Assembly (NCBI RefSeq): GCF_017573465.1
Contig: NZ_JAGEPF010000030.1
Coordinates: forward strand, 1-64,000
Length of the DNA stretch: 64,000 nt
Direction: 5' to 3'
Source of the DNA: Actinomadura violacea
GTDB taxonomy: Bacteria; Actinomycetota; Actinomycetes; Streptosporangiales; Streptosporangiaceae
Made by a program: the position numbers and the translations under genes. Shown piece by piece: positions 26,208-35,338 of this stretch. Numbering within the stretch: position 1 is the first letter of the stretch; each line of letters opens with the position of its first letter. The notes below the pieces were generated by a model. It saw only the letters and a list, made by a program, of their open reading frames with translations, ran no database searches and was not told the origin of the DNA.

Positions 26208-27479
26208 TCAGGCGGTGATGCGGGCCGCCGCGCTCTCCAGGCCGTCCAGCAGGGACGGGACGTCGTGGCCCTGCAGCGCTCCCCCGCGCTTCAGCACCCG
26301 GCCGCCGACGAGGACGGTGTCGACGTGGCGGGTCTCGGCGGACAGGACGACGGCGGCGATCGGGTCGTGCGCCGCCGCCATGCCGAGGGTGTCGGTGCGC
26401 AGGACGATCAGGTCGGCCTGCTTGCCGGGCGTCAGGGACCCGGTGACGTCGCCGAGCCCGGCCGTCTCGGCGCCGCCGAGGGTGGCGGCGCGGAGGGCTT
26501 CGGCGGTGGTGAACCAGGCGCCGTCCGGGCGGGCGCGTTCGAGGAAGTACGCCGCGCGCATGACGCCGAACATGTCGCCGGGCCCGCTGGCGACGGTGTC
26601 GGAGCCGAGGCCGGTCGGGACGCCGGCGGCGTGCGAGCGCCCGGTGGCGGGCTCGCCGATGCCGAGGGCCGCCTCCACGCCCGGGGTGGCGGAGACGGTG
26701 CCGCCCGCTGCGGCGATCTTCTTGAACTCTTCCGCGGTGTAGAAGTTGGCGTGCACGTACATCGCGGGGTGGTCGATCAGGCCGTTGTCCTCGAGGAACG
26801 CCAGGCCGCGGGCGGCGCTCTCGGCTCCATGGCCGCCCATGTGGACGGTGACGGGCACGCCGAGGTCGCGGGCGACCCGCCATTCGGCGAGGGCGCGCTC
26901 CTCCCCGGCGATCTCCGGGCCGAGTGCGGCCGTCCACATCGAGACGGTCGAGGGCGGCGCGTCGAAGTACTCGCGGTGGACGCGGGCCGTCTCGGCCGCG
27001 AGGTCGCCGTCGCCGCCGTGGCAGTAGCCGAACACGGCGCGGATCCCGGACGCGCGGAGCGCCGTGATGTCGGCGTCGGTGTGGTCGGGGGTCAGCAGGA
27101 TGTGCGACCAGTCGACGACGGTCGTGATGCCGGAGTCGAGGCATTCGAGGGCGCCGGCGAGGACGCCGGTGTACACGTCGTCGGGCCGGTAGCGGGGTGC
27201 CAGCTCGCCGAGGACGCGCTGCAGATAGGCGGGCAGCGTGCTGTCGGGGAGGGTCGCGCGGATCGCGGTCTGCCAGGTGTGCCGGTGCGTGTCGACGAAG
27301 CCGGGCATCACGATGCGGCCCGACGCGTCGATGATCTCGGTGCCCGGGGGCGCGGCCAGGCCGGGGCCGACCGCGGCGATCCGGCCGTCCTGGACGAGGA
27401 CGTCCGCGCGTCCGAGGACGGCCGGCGCGGGCGCCGTGTCGATCACCGTGCCGTTGCGCAGGAGGAGAGACGTTGTCAT
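26208..27479 (-). CDS. Amidohydrolase-family deaminase or hydrolase (guanine/cytosine deaminase-like)
   Basis: A 423-residue metal-dependent hydrolase of the amidohydrolase superfamily. It has a split beta-sandwich at both ends, metal ligands in DTHRH after PGF, a further His in VHMGGH, His in YVHANF and the Asp in GLGSDT; the C-terminus has the typical LTPGKQADLIVL. Such proteins deaminate or dechlorinate ring compounds or hydrolyse N-acyl groups; the substrate cannot be told. It is divergent from a MarR regulator and shares its operator, suggesting induction by a substrate-like ligand. The ATG at 27479 lies about 7 bases from a -10-like TAAGCT, so the mRNA may be leaderless. Confidence 0.88.
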   Translation of the reverse strand: MTTSLLLRNGTVIDTAPAPAVLGRADVLVQDGRIAAVGPGLAAPPGTEIIDASGRIVMPGFVDTHRHTWQTAIRATLPDSTLPAYLQRVLGELAPRYRPDDVYTGVLAGALECLDSGITTVVDWSHILLTPDHTDADITALRASGIRAVFGYCHGGDGDLAAETARVHREYFDAPPSTVSMWTAALGPEIAGEERALAEWRVARDLGVPVTVHMGGHGAESAARGLAFLEDNGLIDHPAMYVHANFYTAEEFKKIAAAGGTVSATPGVEAALGIGEPATGRSHAAGVPTGLGSDTVASGPGDMFGVMRAAYFLERARPDGAWFTTAEALRAATLGGAETAGLGDVTGSLTPGKQADLIVLRTDTLGMAAAHDPIAAVVLSAETRHVDTVLVGGRVLKRGGALQGHDVPSLLDGLESAAARITA

Positions 27480-27484
27480 GTCGT

Positions 27485-27515
27485 AAAGCTTAGAAAGAAG
27501 CTTTTCAAAAAGCAA
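27485..27515. promoter_or_regulatory. AT-rich MarR operator overlapping the amidohydrolase promoter
   Basis: AAAGCTT (27485-27491) and AAGCTTT (27498-27504) form a perfect inverted repeat, overlapped by a second imperfect one, AGCTTTTCAAAAAGC (27499-27513). On the minus strand TTGCTT (27515-27510) and TAAGCT (27492-27487) make a -35/-10 pair with a 17-base spacer. The palindrome covers the -10 and spacer, where a repressor would block transcription. On the plus strand TATCCT (27528-27533) may serve the MarR gene. Confidence 0.7.
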
Positions 27516-27539
27516 TATGGCGAACGGTATCCTCGGTAT

Positions 27540-28064
27540 GTGCGCGATGACGACGGCGGCCGCCGTGACGAGGTGGACGAGCTGGCCGCGGCCTGGCGGC
27601 GGGACGGCCTCGGCGAGGACGTCATCGCGATGCTGGAGGTCAGCAAGCGCGCCTCGCGGATCGGGGCGCTCGTCCAGCAGGCGCTGCGCGGCGAGCTGGC
27701 CGCCCTCGGGCTCACCTACGCCGAGTTCGAGGTGCTGACCGTGCTGAACAGGGCCGGCGAGCCGTACCGGCTGCGGCCGAGCGAGCTGACCCGGTCGGCG
27801 TTCCTCACCTCCGGCGGCACCAGCAACGTGCTGCAGCGGCTGCAGAAGGCCGGCTACATCGAGCGGGAGGCCAACGCCGGCGACGCCCGCAGCCGGTTCG
27901 TCCAGCTCACCCCGGAGGGCCTGCGGGTCACCGCGCTGGCTTTGGACGCCTCCGGGCGCGCGCACCGGGAGGCCATGGCCGGGGTCCCCGCGGAGGCGGT
28001 CCGCGACGCCGCCGACGCGCTGCGCGACATCCTGCTGGTGATCGGCAAGCGGCGGTTCCGCTGA
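27540..28064 (+). CDS. MarR-family transcriptional regulator
   Basis: A 174-residue winged-helix regulator. The N-terminal dimerisation helix precedes the helix-turn-helix and wing (about residues 60-125; LTRSAFLTSGGTSNVLQRLQ and a basic wing with GDARSRFVQLTPEG), followed by C-terminal dimer helices. MarR proteins bind palindromes as dimers and release on ligand binding. The GTG at 27540 is 7 bases from a -10-like TATCCT with no ribosome-binding site, consistent with a leaderless transcript. It probably represses itself and the divergent amidohydrolase through the palindromes at 27485-27513. Confidence 0.9.
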   Translation: MRDDDGGRRDEVDELAAAWRRDGLGEDVIAMLEVSKRASRIGALVQQALRGELAALGLTYAEFEVLTVLNRAGEPYRLRPSELTRSAFLTSGGTSNVLQRLQKAGYIEREANAGDARSRFVQLTPEGLRVTALALDASGRAHREAMAGVPAEAVRDAADALRDILLVIGKRRFR

Positions 28065-28170
28065 CCAACCGGCCCAACCGTGCCGAATCACCGGCGGCAC
28101 GCTCGGCAACTTCGGCCGAATCAACGAAGGCGGCGGTGACGGCGGGAGCGGCCGGGGCGACACTCGCCCT

Positions 28171-28614
28171 ATGAACACCCCCCGCCACCGGTTCCGCCGC
28201 ACGGTCCTCCCGGCCGCCCTGCTCATCGCAGGGCTCACCGGGCCCGCGGCGCACGCCGGCACCGCTCCCGCCCCGTCCATCGCGTCGGCGTCGTCCGGCG
28301 CGGCCGCCCCGTCCGCCGCGGCGATCTCGCCCGTCTGCGAGTCGACCCTCCCGTCCCAGGCAGACGACACGATCGCCCTCATCGACAAGGGCGGGCCGTT
28401 CCCGTACCCGCAGGACGGCGTCGTCTTCCAGAACCGCGAAGGGCTCCTGCCGAAGGAGCCGCAGGGCTACTACCACGAGTACACGGTCAAGACGCCGGGC
28501 AGCCCGACGCGCGGCGCCCGCCGCATCATCACGTCCGACCATCTCGGCCACAGCGGGATGTACTGGACGCCGAACCACTACAGCACGTTCTACGACATCG
28601 ACTTCGGCTGCTGA
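28171..28614 (+). CDS. Secreted guanyl-specific ribonuclease (RNase Sa/barnase family)
   Basis: A 147-residue exported protein with a signal peptide (to about residue 29) and a low-complexity Ala/Ser stretch, followed by a mature domain of about 95 residues that closely follows Streptomyces RNase Sa: GPFPYPQDG, the catalytic Glu in YYHEYTV, Arg in RGARRI and His in PNHYSTF. Two cysteines, one at each end of the domain (CESTLP and the final Cys), would form the family disulfide. It cleaves RNA after guanosine outside the cell. No barstar-like inhibitor gene lies next to it. Confidence 0.93.
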   Translation: MNTPRHRFRRTVLPAALLIAGLTGPAAHAGTAPAPSIASASSGAAAPSAAAISPVCESTLPSQADDTIALIDKGGPFPYPQDGVVFQNREGLLPKEPQGYYHEYTVKTPGSPTRGARRIITSDHLGHSGMYWTPNHYSTFYDIDFGC

Positions 28615-28623
28615 CCCGCTCCC

Positions 28624-28650
28624 GGCCGGCGGACCCGGCGCCCGCCGGCC
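28624..28650. terminator. Terminator between convergent RNase and T4SS-operon genes
   Basis: A perfect 9-bp stem GGCCGGCGG (28624-28632) and CCGCCGGCC (28642-28650) with a 9-base loop fills the 40-base gap between convergent stops. Confidence 0.6.
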
Positions 28651-28654
28651 CGGC

Positions 28655-29716
28655 TCAGCCGCCCGGCTGCTGCGCGGCCAGCTCCGCGACCTTCTTCTTC
28701 AGGTCGGGCCGCGCCAGCGGGCGGGTCACCCCGACCCAGTCGGGCCGCTTGTAGGACTTCACGCCGATCGCCGGCACGCACAGCGTGCAGCTCGCCACGA
28801 TCATCTTGCCCTTGCCGATCACCATCCCGACATGCCCGGGACTGTCCGCCGACGTGCCCGGACCCGAGTTGAAGAACACCAGGTCGCCCGGCTGCTCCTT
28901 GCCCTTGGGGACCTTCACCCCGAACGGCCACTGCTCGAACGTCGTGCGCGGGATGCCGAGGCCCGCCGCCCGGTAGGCGGCCTGGATCAGGCTGGAGCAG
29001 TCCCACGCGTCCGGGCCGGTCGCGCCGAACACGTACGGCTTGCCGCGCTGCGCGAGCGCGAACGCGATGATCTTCTGGACCAGCGCGCTCGCGTTCGCGG
29101 GCAGCGCATCGTCCTGGCAGTCGACGCCGTTGGACTGCACGACCTTGAAGTCGCCGCCGCCGTAGCGCTTCGCCCACGACAGGACCATGTTCACGTAGTC
29201 CCACGAGTGGTTGTACTGGAAGATCGCGGTCTTCATCCGCTGCGGTGCGCCGTTGTGCTTGAGGTAGGCCGCGGCGGTCGGGATCGCGTCGGCCGGGTCG
29301 TAGCGGTCCTTCTTGCCGTCCTTGTTCCCGTCCACCGCGAACGACTTGAACGTCGCCGCGAGGAACTGCATCGGCCCGCCCGCGCCCGCGTAGTTCTCGC
29401 CGCTGTGCACGCCCTGCGCGTTCGACGTCCCGTGGCCCGTCTCGACCTCGCCGATGCCCGCCAGCACGTTCCACGGGATGCCGTAGTCCTGGCCGGCCTT
29501 CTTGTAGAGGTCGAGGTAGTTCGCCGGGATCGACTTCGCGTCGCCCGCCTCCGCGGGCTGCGCGCCCGCCCCCGAGGTGTCGACGCAGCCGCCGTTCACG
29601 CTGCCGCCGAACATGAACTGGCTCGCGCCGAACAGGATCGGCACGAAGATCAGCGCGACGAACAGCGCCGCCGCGGCGGCCAGCGCGCTCGCCGCGAGGA
29701 CCCGTTTCGGGGTCAT
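28655..29716 (-). CDS. Bifunctional lytic transglycosylase / NlpC-P60 hydrolase (T4SS-associated)
   Basis: A 353-residue protein with an N-terminal membrane anchor (residues 8-30). A lytic-transglycosylase domain (about 60-190) has the catalytic Glu in IGEVETGHG and the GPMQFL and YNHSWDYV motifs. The NlpC/P60 domain (about 215-330) has Cys in WDCSSLIQ and His in GHVGMVIG. Such two-headed enzymes (TcpG/VirB1/CwlT-like) open the wall for type IV secretion channels. It is the last gene of the Tcp-like operon and overlaps the preceding gene by four bases. Confidence 0.92.
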   Translation of the reverse strand: MTPKRVLAASALAAAAALFVALIFVPILFGASQFMFGGSVNGGCVDTSGAGAQPAEAGDAKSIPANYLDLYKKAGQDYGIPWNVLAGIGEVETGHGTSNAQGVHSGENYAGAGGPMQFLAATFKSFAVDGNKDGKKDRYDPADAIPTAAAYLKHNGAPQRMKTAIFQYNHSWDYVNMVLSWAKRYGGGDFKVVQSNGVDCQDDALPANASALVQKIIAFALAQRGKPYVFGATGPDAWDCSSLIQAAYRAAGLGIPRTTFEQWPFGVKVPKGKEQPGDLVFFNSGPGTSADSPGHVGMVIGKGKMIVASCTLCVPAIGVKSYKRPDWVGVTRPLARPDLKKKVAELAAQQPGG

Positions 29717-30351
29717 CCGGTGTCACCCGCCTGCCCCGCGTCCGCCAGCGCGAACGCGTACACCTTCAGCGACCCGCCGTCGCGCGACACCGTCACCGCG
29801 TACTGCTTGCTGTCGCTGCTCGCCGTCCCGTTCCTGGTCAGCTGCTGCTTGCCCGTCACCAGGAAGATGATCGAGTTGTTCTCGATGGTGCGGACCTGGT
29901 CGAGCGACGCGCCGCCCTGCGCGACGACCTGCTCCTTGCGGCGCTCGTCCTGGATCCCCGGCGCCGACGCGCCCGCCGCCAGCTGGCCGCGCAGGTCGTC
30001 GGTGACCAGGCCCGACATCCGCCCGACGTAGGCGCTCGGGTCCTCGTCGTAGCGGTACGTCCCGTACGCCGCGACGAACCGCTGCGCCAGGTCGGCGGCG
30101 GTCGCGAAGTCCTGTTGCGAGAACGGCAGCAGCCGGTAGATGTCGAAGTTCTTCGGGTCGACGGTGCTGTGGATGCCCGGCGGCGGTGACGCCGGCCCGC
30201 TCGGGCCGGCCGTCACCGTCGGGCTCGGGCGCGCGCCCGCCTTGCCGTGGTCGTGCTCGGGCGCCGCCACCGTCAGGTAGACGCCGACGGCGGCGAGCAC
30301 CACCACGAGTCCCGCGAACAGGAGCTTGCGCTGGCGGTCGTTCAGGTTCAT
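29713..30351 (-). CDS. Single-pass membrane protein, candidate VirB8-like T4SS component
   Basis: A 212-residue protein with a short basic N-terminus, one membrane helix (about 10-29), a Pro/Gly-rich spacer and a C-terminal domain of about 130 residues. The pattern AQRFVAAYGTYRYDEDP...RMSGLVTDDLRGQL resembles the NTF2-like fold of TcpC/VirB8 proteins. The family is not certain. The ATG at 30351 touches the stop of the VirB6-like gene (TGATG), and its own stop overlaps the transglycosylase start, so it is translated as part of the operon. Confidence 0.8.
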   Translation of the reverse strand: MNLNDRQRKLLFAGLVVVLAAVGVYLTVAAPEHDHGKAGARPSPTVTAGPSGPASPPPGIHSTVDPKNFDIYRLLPFSQQDFATAADLAQRFVAAYGTYRYDEDPSAYVGRMSGLVTDDLRGQLAAGASAPGIQDERRKEQVVAQGGASLDQVRTIENNSIIFLVTGKQQLTRNGTASSDSKQYAVTVSRDGGSLKVYAFALADAGQAGDTG

Positions 30352-32852
30352 CAGTCGTCCCGGTCCGACTCGCCCGAGCGCGGGTCGACCGGACGCAGCC
30401 AGAACGGGATCGGCGGGCCCTCCTCGGAGCCGCTCCGGCCCCACAGCGGGGGCGGCGCCTGCCGCCCGCCGGAACCGCCGTTCGACGGCGCGGTACCGCC
30501 GCCGCCCGCACCGGCGCGCGGCCGGGGGACGTTCGACGCCGGGTCGCCGCCGGAACCGCGCGAAGGAGCGCCGCCGCCGGACCCGCCGGAGCCTCCGCCC
30601 GCGCGGCCGCGACCGCGCTCGGTGGAGCCGGACGAGCGCCCGCCGCCGGAGAACCAGCCGCCGCGCCCGCCACCGGACCCCTTCCCGGAGCCGCCGCCGG
30701 ACCCGCCGTTGGAGCCGCCGTTGGAGCCGCCGCCGGACGAACCGCCGGACCCGCCGGATCCGCCCGAACCGCCGGATCCGCCGCCGGAGACCGCGGCGCC
30801 TCCGCCGCGTCCTCCCCAGGACGTCGGACGCGGCGTGCCGGTCCCGGAGCCCGCACCACCGGACGGCTTACCGCCGCCCGACGCCGAGCCACCGCCCGCG
30901 CGCGCGCCCGAGACCCCGCCGGGCCGTGCGACGATCGCGCCCGCGCCCGCTCCGCCGCCGAAACCGCCCTTGGCCGCCTGAGCATCACCGAGCTTGGCCG
31001 CCCTCGACGGAAGGTTCAGTGGCGGCGCGCCGCGACGCGATCGTCCCGGCCCCGCGGTGACGCCACCGGTCCGCGGCTTCGCGGCGAGCACCGGCGCCTC
31101 CCCGGGCGACGCCCCCTCCCCGGCCCCGGCGGTGGTGACACCGGTCCGCCGGTCGGCCGACGCCGCGCCCGCGCCGGCCGCCGCGTCCGCCAGGGCGCCC
31201 GCCCCGGCCGCGTCCGCCGCCGCGTCCCGCTTGCCCGCCCAGCGCCCCAGCCGGTACCCGGCCGCGCCCGGCACCACCGCGCCCGCCAGGGCCGCCGTGT
31301 TCTTGCGCGCCTCGGAGACCGACTTGTCCAGATGCGCCTCGCCCTTCTCCCGCGACCCCACCGCCGAGTAGCCGACCGCCGAGAACAGGTGCTGGAACGG
31401 CTTGCGGTAGATGAACGCCGCGAACGTCACCAGCGCGATCAGCAGGATCTGCAGCCCCCACGGCAGCGTCTCGCCGAGGATCAGCCCGTACGCCCACAAC
31501 AGCAGCGCCAGCACGCCGATCAGCGCCGCCTGCTTCAGCAGCATCGACAGCAGCAGCTCCAGCCATCTGACCGCGATCACCCGGCCGATCCCCGGATGGA
31601 TCCCGATCCCGAGGAAGATCGGCCCCGCCACCAGCAGCAGCAGGAACGCGATCTTCACCACGATCAGCGCGATCGCGATCACCATGATCAGCAGTCCCGC
31701 GACCAGCGCCGCGAACAGCCCGCCGAACGCCACCCCCAGCCGGTTCTGCCAGCTCTTCCCCTGGAACAGCGCATACGTCCCGGGATAGTCGTCCTTGATC
31801 GTCTTGGAGACGCTCTGGTAGTCGTCCGCCTTCTGCCCGAGGTCCACCTTCTCGGTGCCGTACGACTCCGGCAGGTCCACCGCCTGCGACGACAGCAGCC
31901 TGTCCGCGTTCTGCTTGACGATCTTCGCGTTCGGGTCGGTGGTGCCGAACTCGCCCTGCAGCCACGGCTTGCAGACCAGCGCCACCCACAGCCCGTTCGC
32001 GTTGCGGGTCGTCGCGTCCAGGTTCGCCGACGCCATCGGGTCCGGCTTGCCGTCCGGCGGCGGAATGCATCTGCCGCCCTTGGTGTCGCTCTGCGGCAGC
32101 GCCGCGTTGAACGCCGCGCTCGTCGCCGACGACACCTTCGTCCCGAGCGTGGTGAAGTCCGCGGGCCGCGCCACCAGCCAGATCAGCGCCACCATCGCCG
32201 CGACCATCCACACGACGCCCTCGGTCACCTTGCTCGCCCGCCGCCGGACCAGCCCCCACCAGGCCAGCCACATCGCGCCGAGGATGACCACCCACGACCA
32301 GTACCGCGCGTTGAACGTCTTGCCCATGCCGCTGATCACGCCGTCGACGGTGTTCTTCAGCCAGCCGAGCAGCGACTCCGACGCCGCCGCCTGGTAGATG
32401 CTGATCGTCGTCCGGTCGATCGCCCGGACCAGCGTGAACGTCGTGTTGGCGACGGCGTTGCCCATCATCGCCATCGCGTCCGAGCAGCCCATGTCGACCG
32501 CGTACCAGGTCTGCCCCGCCGTGCCGTACCGGTCGTAGTAGGTCAGCTGCTCGCGCGGCGTCTTCTGCAGCTTCGCGTCCGGGTAGCCGGGCGGCTTGAT
32601 CATCCCGTCCGTCCCGGACCCGTACGCCTCCGGCGCCGGATTGTCCGCCGGACGGCACGAGTCGTTGGGGCTCGGCAGCGGGATCGACGCGGACGCCGGG
32701 GAGATCGGGCTGATCATGAACAGCGCGAGCATGACCAGCAGCACCGCGGAGCGGCGGCTGCGCGGGCGGTGCCGCCGGCGGGCGCGGCAAAGGTCGAGGC
32801 GTTCGCCGGGCGAGCGCTGCAGGCGCTCCGTCCGGACGCGGGGACCCCTCAT
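30351..32852 (-). CDS. VirB6/TrbL-like polytopic T4SS membrane protein with Gly-rich tail
   Basis: An 833-residue protein with a long basic N-terminus and signal-like helix ending near ASASIP (about residue 56). An extracytoplasmic segment with cysteines follows, then about seven membrane helices between residues 165 and 500, including two very hydrophobic clusters. The last roughly 300 residues are a Gly/Ser/Arg-rich low-complexity tail. This arrangement fits actinobacterial conjugation proteins related to VirB6/TrbL/TcpH, forming the inner-membrane channel. Its start overlaps the VirB4-like stop by four bases. Confidence 0.82.
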   Translation of the reverse strand: MRGPRVRTERLQRSPGERLDLCRARRRHRPRSRRSAVLLVMLALFMISPISPASASIPLPSPNDSCRPADNPAPEAYGSGTDGMIKPPGYPDAKLQKTPREQLTYYDRYGTAGQTWYAVDMGCSDAMAMMGNAVANTTFTLVRAIDRTTISIYQAAASESLLGWLKNTVDGVISGMGKTFNARYWSWVVILGAMWLAWWGLVRRRASKVTEGVVWMVAAMVALIWLVARPADFTTLGTKVSSATSAAFNAALPQSDTKGGRCIPPPDGKPDPMASANLDATTRNANGLWVALVCKPWLQGEFGTTDPNAKIVKQNADRLLSSQAVDLPESYGTEKVDLGQKADDYQSVSKTIKDDYPGTYALFQGKSWQNRLGVAFGGLFAALVAGLLIMVIAIALIVVKIAFLLLLVAGPIFLGIGIHPGIGRVIAVRWLELLLSMLLKQAALIGVLALLLWAYGLILGETLPWGLQILLIALVTFAAFIYRKPFQHLFSAVGYSAVGSREKGEAHLDKSVSEARKNTAALAGAVVPGAAGYRLGRWAGKRDAAADAAGAGALADAAAGAGAASADRRTGVTTAGAGEGASPGEAPVLAAKPRTGGVTAGPGRSRRGAPPLNLPSRAAKLGDAQAAKGGFGGGAGAGAIVARPGGVSGARAGGGSASGGGKPSGGAGSGTGTPRPTSWGGRGGGAAVSGGGSGGSGGSGGSGGSSGGGSNGGSNGGSGGGSGKGSGGGRGGWFSGGGRSSGSTERGRGRAGGGSGGSGGGAPSRGSGGDPASNVPRPRAGAGGGGTAPSNGGSGGRQAPPPLWGRSGSEEGPPIPFWLRPVDPRSGESDRDD

Positions 32853-35338
32853 CGGCTGACCTCCTCAACCTCGGCCCCAGCTGCGGTGAGCTCGGATTGC
32901 CCGGGATGGGACCGGGTCGGGTTGGTGTCCAGCCAGCGCCGCAGCTCGGCGGAGATGAGGTCGACGCCGATCCGGCCGGCCCGCCCGTCGAGGTCGCGGA
33001 AGATGCACTCGCCGTTGCCGAGGTTGCGCAGCACGGCCCGGTGCTCGTCGGACGACTCGACTCCGAGCAGCGACATCACGTTGCCCACCTCGACCCGTTC
33101 GGTCGAGCGAAAGGAGAACACCGACGACAGGCAGTTGGTGACCTGCTCGTTCAGCAGGTCACCGGCGTTCTGCGAGACGAGGATGAGCGCGGTGTTGCGG
33201 GACCGTCCCATCCTCGACACCTCGGGCACCAGCTTGGCGCCCTCGGGCGTGGACGTGATCGCCCACGCCTCGTCCAGGAAGATCGCCTTCGGCAGCCGCC
33301 GGTCGATGCCGTGCATGAGCCGCCGCGCGAACTGCGACACCAGGTACATCAGCGCGACGGACAGGCGCTGCTCGTAGGAGTAGTCCTCGCGGGAGATCGT
33401 GACGTCGGGGAGGGTGAGGCCGCCGAGGGTGAACACGGTCGTCCAGCCGGCGGTGTCGATGCGCTCGCCGCCGGACGGGTCGAAGCACAGCCGGGCGAGG
33501 TGCATCTCCGACATCGACCGCAGCACCGCGCCGAGGTTCTTGGACGCCGGGTCCGCGGCCTGCTCCAGGTGGTCGACGACCCGGCCGAGGGACGGCCGGT
33601 CGGCGTTGGCGACGGCGCCGACCGCCTGGATCATCGCGGACTCGCGCTCCTCCGACATCCGCGGCAGCAGCAGCCGCAGCGTCTCGGTCGCCATGGTCTT
33701 CTTGGTGGCGAGGTCGTCGCCGAACGAGAACGGGTCGAGCAGGCCGGGCGCGGCGGACCCGAGCGGCAGGATCCGCGCCTTGCGTCCCCGCGCCTTCAGC
33801 AGTTCGACGAGCGACTCGGCGTCGCCCTTCGGGTCGATCGCGGCGATCGTGACGCCGCGCAGCGCCATCTGGTAGATGAGCAGCAGCGCGAGGGTCGTCT
33901 TGCCGCCACCGGGCTCGCCGGTGATCGCGACGGCGGTGGGGCGGTTGCGGGCCGCGGCGACGAGCGGGTCGAAGTGGACGATCGACCGGGCCCGGCCGAG
34001 CGTCTCGCCGACGTAGGGGCCGATCCAGCCCTCGTCGTTCTCGTCCGTCCGGTCGCCGAGGTCGACGGTCGCGACGGGCATCCCGCCCGCGATGGTGCGC
34101 AGCGGCTGCCGCTGCGCGTAGGCGTTCAGCCGGATCTGGTCGCCGGGCAGCGACTCCAGGAACAGCGAGAACTGGTCGCCGGTGGAGTTGACGACGTCGA
34201 TGCCGATGTCGCGGTAGTGCTCGACGACGGCGTCGACCCGCTGCGCGAGCAGGTCATCGGTGGGCGCGGACACGATCAGCCGGTGCCACCCGTACACGAA
34301 CGGGAGGCGCTCCTTGGTGATGCCGTGCTCCAGCATCCGCGCCGCGTCGATCTGCTCGGCGAGCGCGATCGGCGCCTCCGCTCCCGCCTCCCGGATGTGC
34401 TGGTCCATGTCGCGGGCGTGCGCGAGCTTCCGCGAGACGTCCTTGGACGCCTTCGCCGGCGGGATCAGCTTCATCCGGGCGCTGATCTCCACGGGGAACG
34501 GCAGCGCGTCCGCGTAGTGGAACCAGGGCTCGCCGTCGGGGAACGGCATCATGTCCGGGAACCGGGCGAACGACAGGTACGCGACATACGAGGCGGCCGT
34601 CGCGCCGCCGCCCGCGCCGGTGAAGTTCGGCTGCTCGATCCGCAGGTACGAGCGGCCGTTGTGGATCGCGCCCTCGACCAGCGACTCGATCTCGCCCTTC
34701 CCCCACGTCCGGCGCGGCACCGCCGACGGCGGCGGATCGGCCAGCGACCCCGTCACCGCGTGCTGGAACAGCCATGCCACCTCCGTGGACGTGGCGTGCC
34801 GCGCGTACAGCGCGGAACCGCCGAGGGCCCGGCCGATCCGCTCGGCCTGCTCCGTCCAGCGGCCGATCTCCCGCTTGTCGATCGCGTCGTCGTTGACGCC
34901 GAGGACCTTCTCGCTGCGCTTGTAGAACCCGAGGAGCTGCGACACCACCCCGCCGGACAGGTGCGCGCCCATCCCGCGCGGCCCGAGCCGCACCCCGAGG
35001 TAGACCTCCTTGGACCAGAAGTCCTTCGCCCACACGTGCGCGTAGGTCTCCTCGAGGTACTCCCGCCACCCGGCGCCACCGTCGGACGTCCTGTCCAGCG
35101 CCAGCGCCCACTCCGCCGCCGGATACGTCCGGTGCGCGATCCGCAGGTGCACCTCGGCGTCCTGCATCCGGATCCCGGCGAGCGCGATCGTGATGTTGGT
35201 GGCGAGCGCCTCCCGCTCCTCACCGGTGGTGAACTCATAGGACACCGTCGGCAGCCGGAAGTACGCCCAAGCCGCGTTGTCGGTGAGCAGCACGCGGTCG
35301 TCGAAGTACCGCACGGCCAGCCGGCTGGCCTTGCTCAT
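32849..35338 (-). CDS. VirB4/TraC/TcpF-like T4SS ATPase
   Basis: An 829-residue ATPase. An N-terminal VirB4-type domain (about 1-430) is followed by a RecA-like motor with Walker A TGEPGGGKTT near residue 470, Walker B KAIFLDEAW, and the sensor-like LILVSQNAGDLL motif. VirB4 proteins energise assembly and transfer in every type IV secretion system. The ATG at 35338 has GGAGG five bases upstream and overlaps the stop of the small upstream ORF. All motor motifs are intact, so the system is probably functional. Confidence 0.92.
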   Translation of the reverse strand: MSKASRLAVRYFDDRVLLTDNAAWAYFRLPTVSYEFTTGEEREALATNITIALAGIRMQDAEVHLRIAHRTYPAAEWALALDRTSDGGAGWREYLEETYAHVWAKDFWSKEVYLGVRLGPRGMGAHLSGGVVSQLLGFYKRSEKVLGVNDDAIDKREIGRWTEQAERIGRALGGSALYARHATSTEVAWLFQHAVTGSLADPPPSAVPRRTWGKGEIESLVEGAIHNGRSYLRIEQPNFTGAGGGATAASYVAYLSFARFPDMMPFPDGEPWFHYADALPFPVEISARMKLIPPAKASKDVSRKLAHARDMDQHIREAGAEAPIALAEQIDAARMLEHGITKERLPFVYGWHRLIVSAPTDDLLAQRVDAVVEHYRDIGIDVVNSTGDQFSLFLESLPGDQIRLNAYAQRQPLRTIAGGMPVATVDLGDRTDENDEGWIGPYVGETLGRARSIVHFDPLVAAARNRPTAVAITGEPGGGKTTLALLLIYQMALRGVTIAAIDPKGDAESLVELLKARGRKARILPLGSAAPGLLDPFSFGDDLATKKTMATETLRLLLPRMSEERESAMIQAVGAVANADRPSLGRVVDHLEQAADPASKNLGAVLRSMSEMHLARLCFDPSGGERIDTAGWTTVFTLGGLTLPDVTISREDYSYEQRLSVALMYLVSQFARRLMHGIDRRLPKAIFLDEAWAITSTPEGAKLVPEVSRMGRSRNTALILVSQNAGDLLNEQVTNCLSSVFSFRSTERVEVGNVMSLLGVESSDEHRAVLRNLGNGECIFRDLDGRAGRIGVDLISAELRRWLDTNPTRSHPGQSELTAAGAEVEEVSR

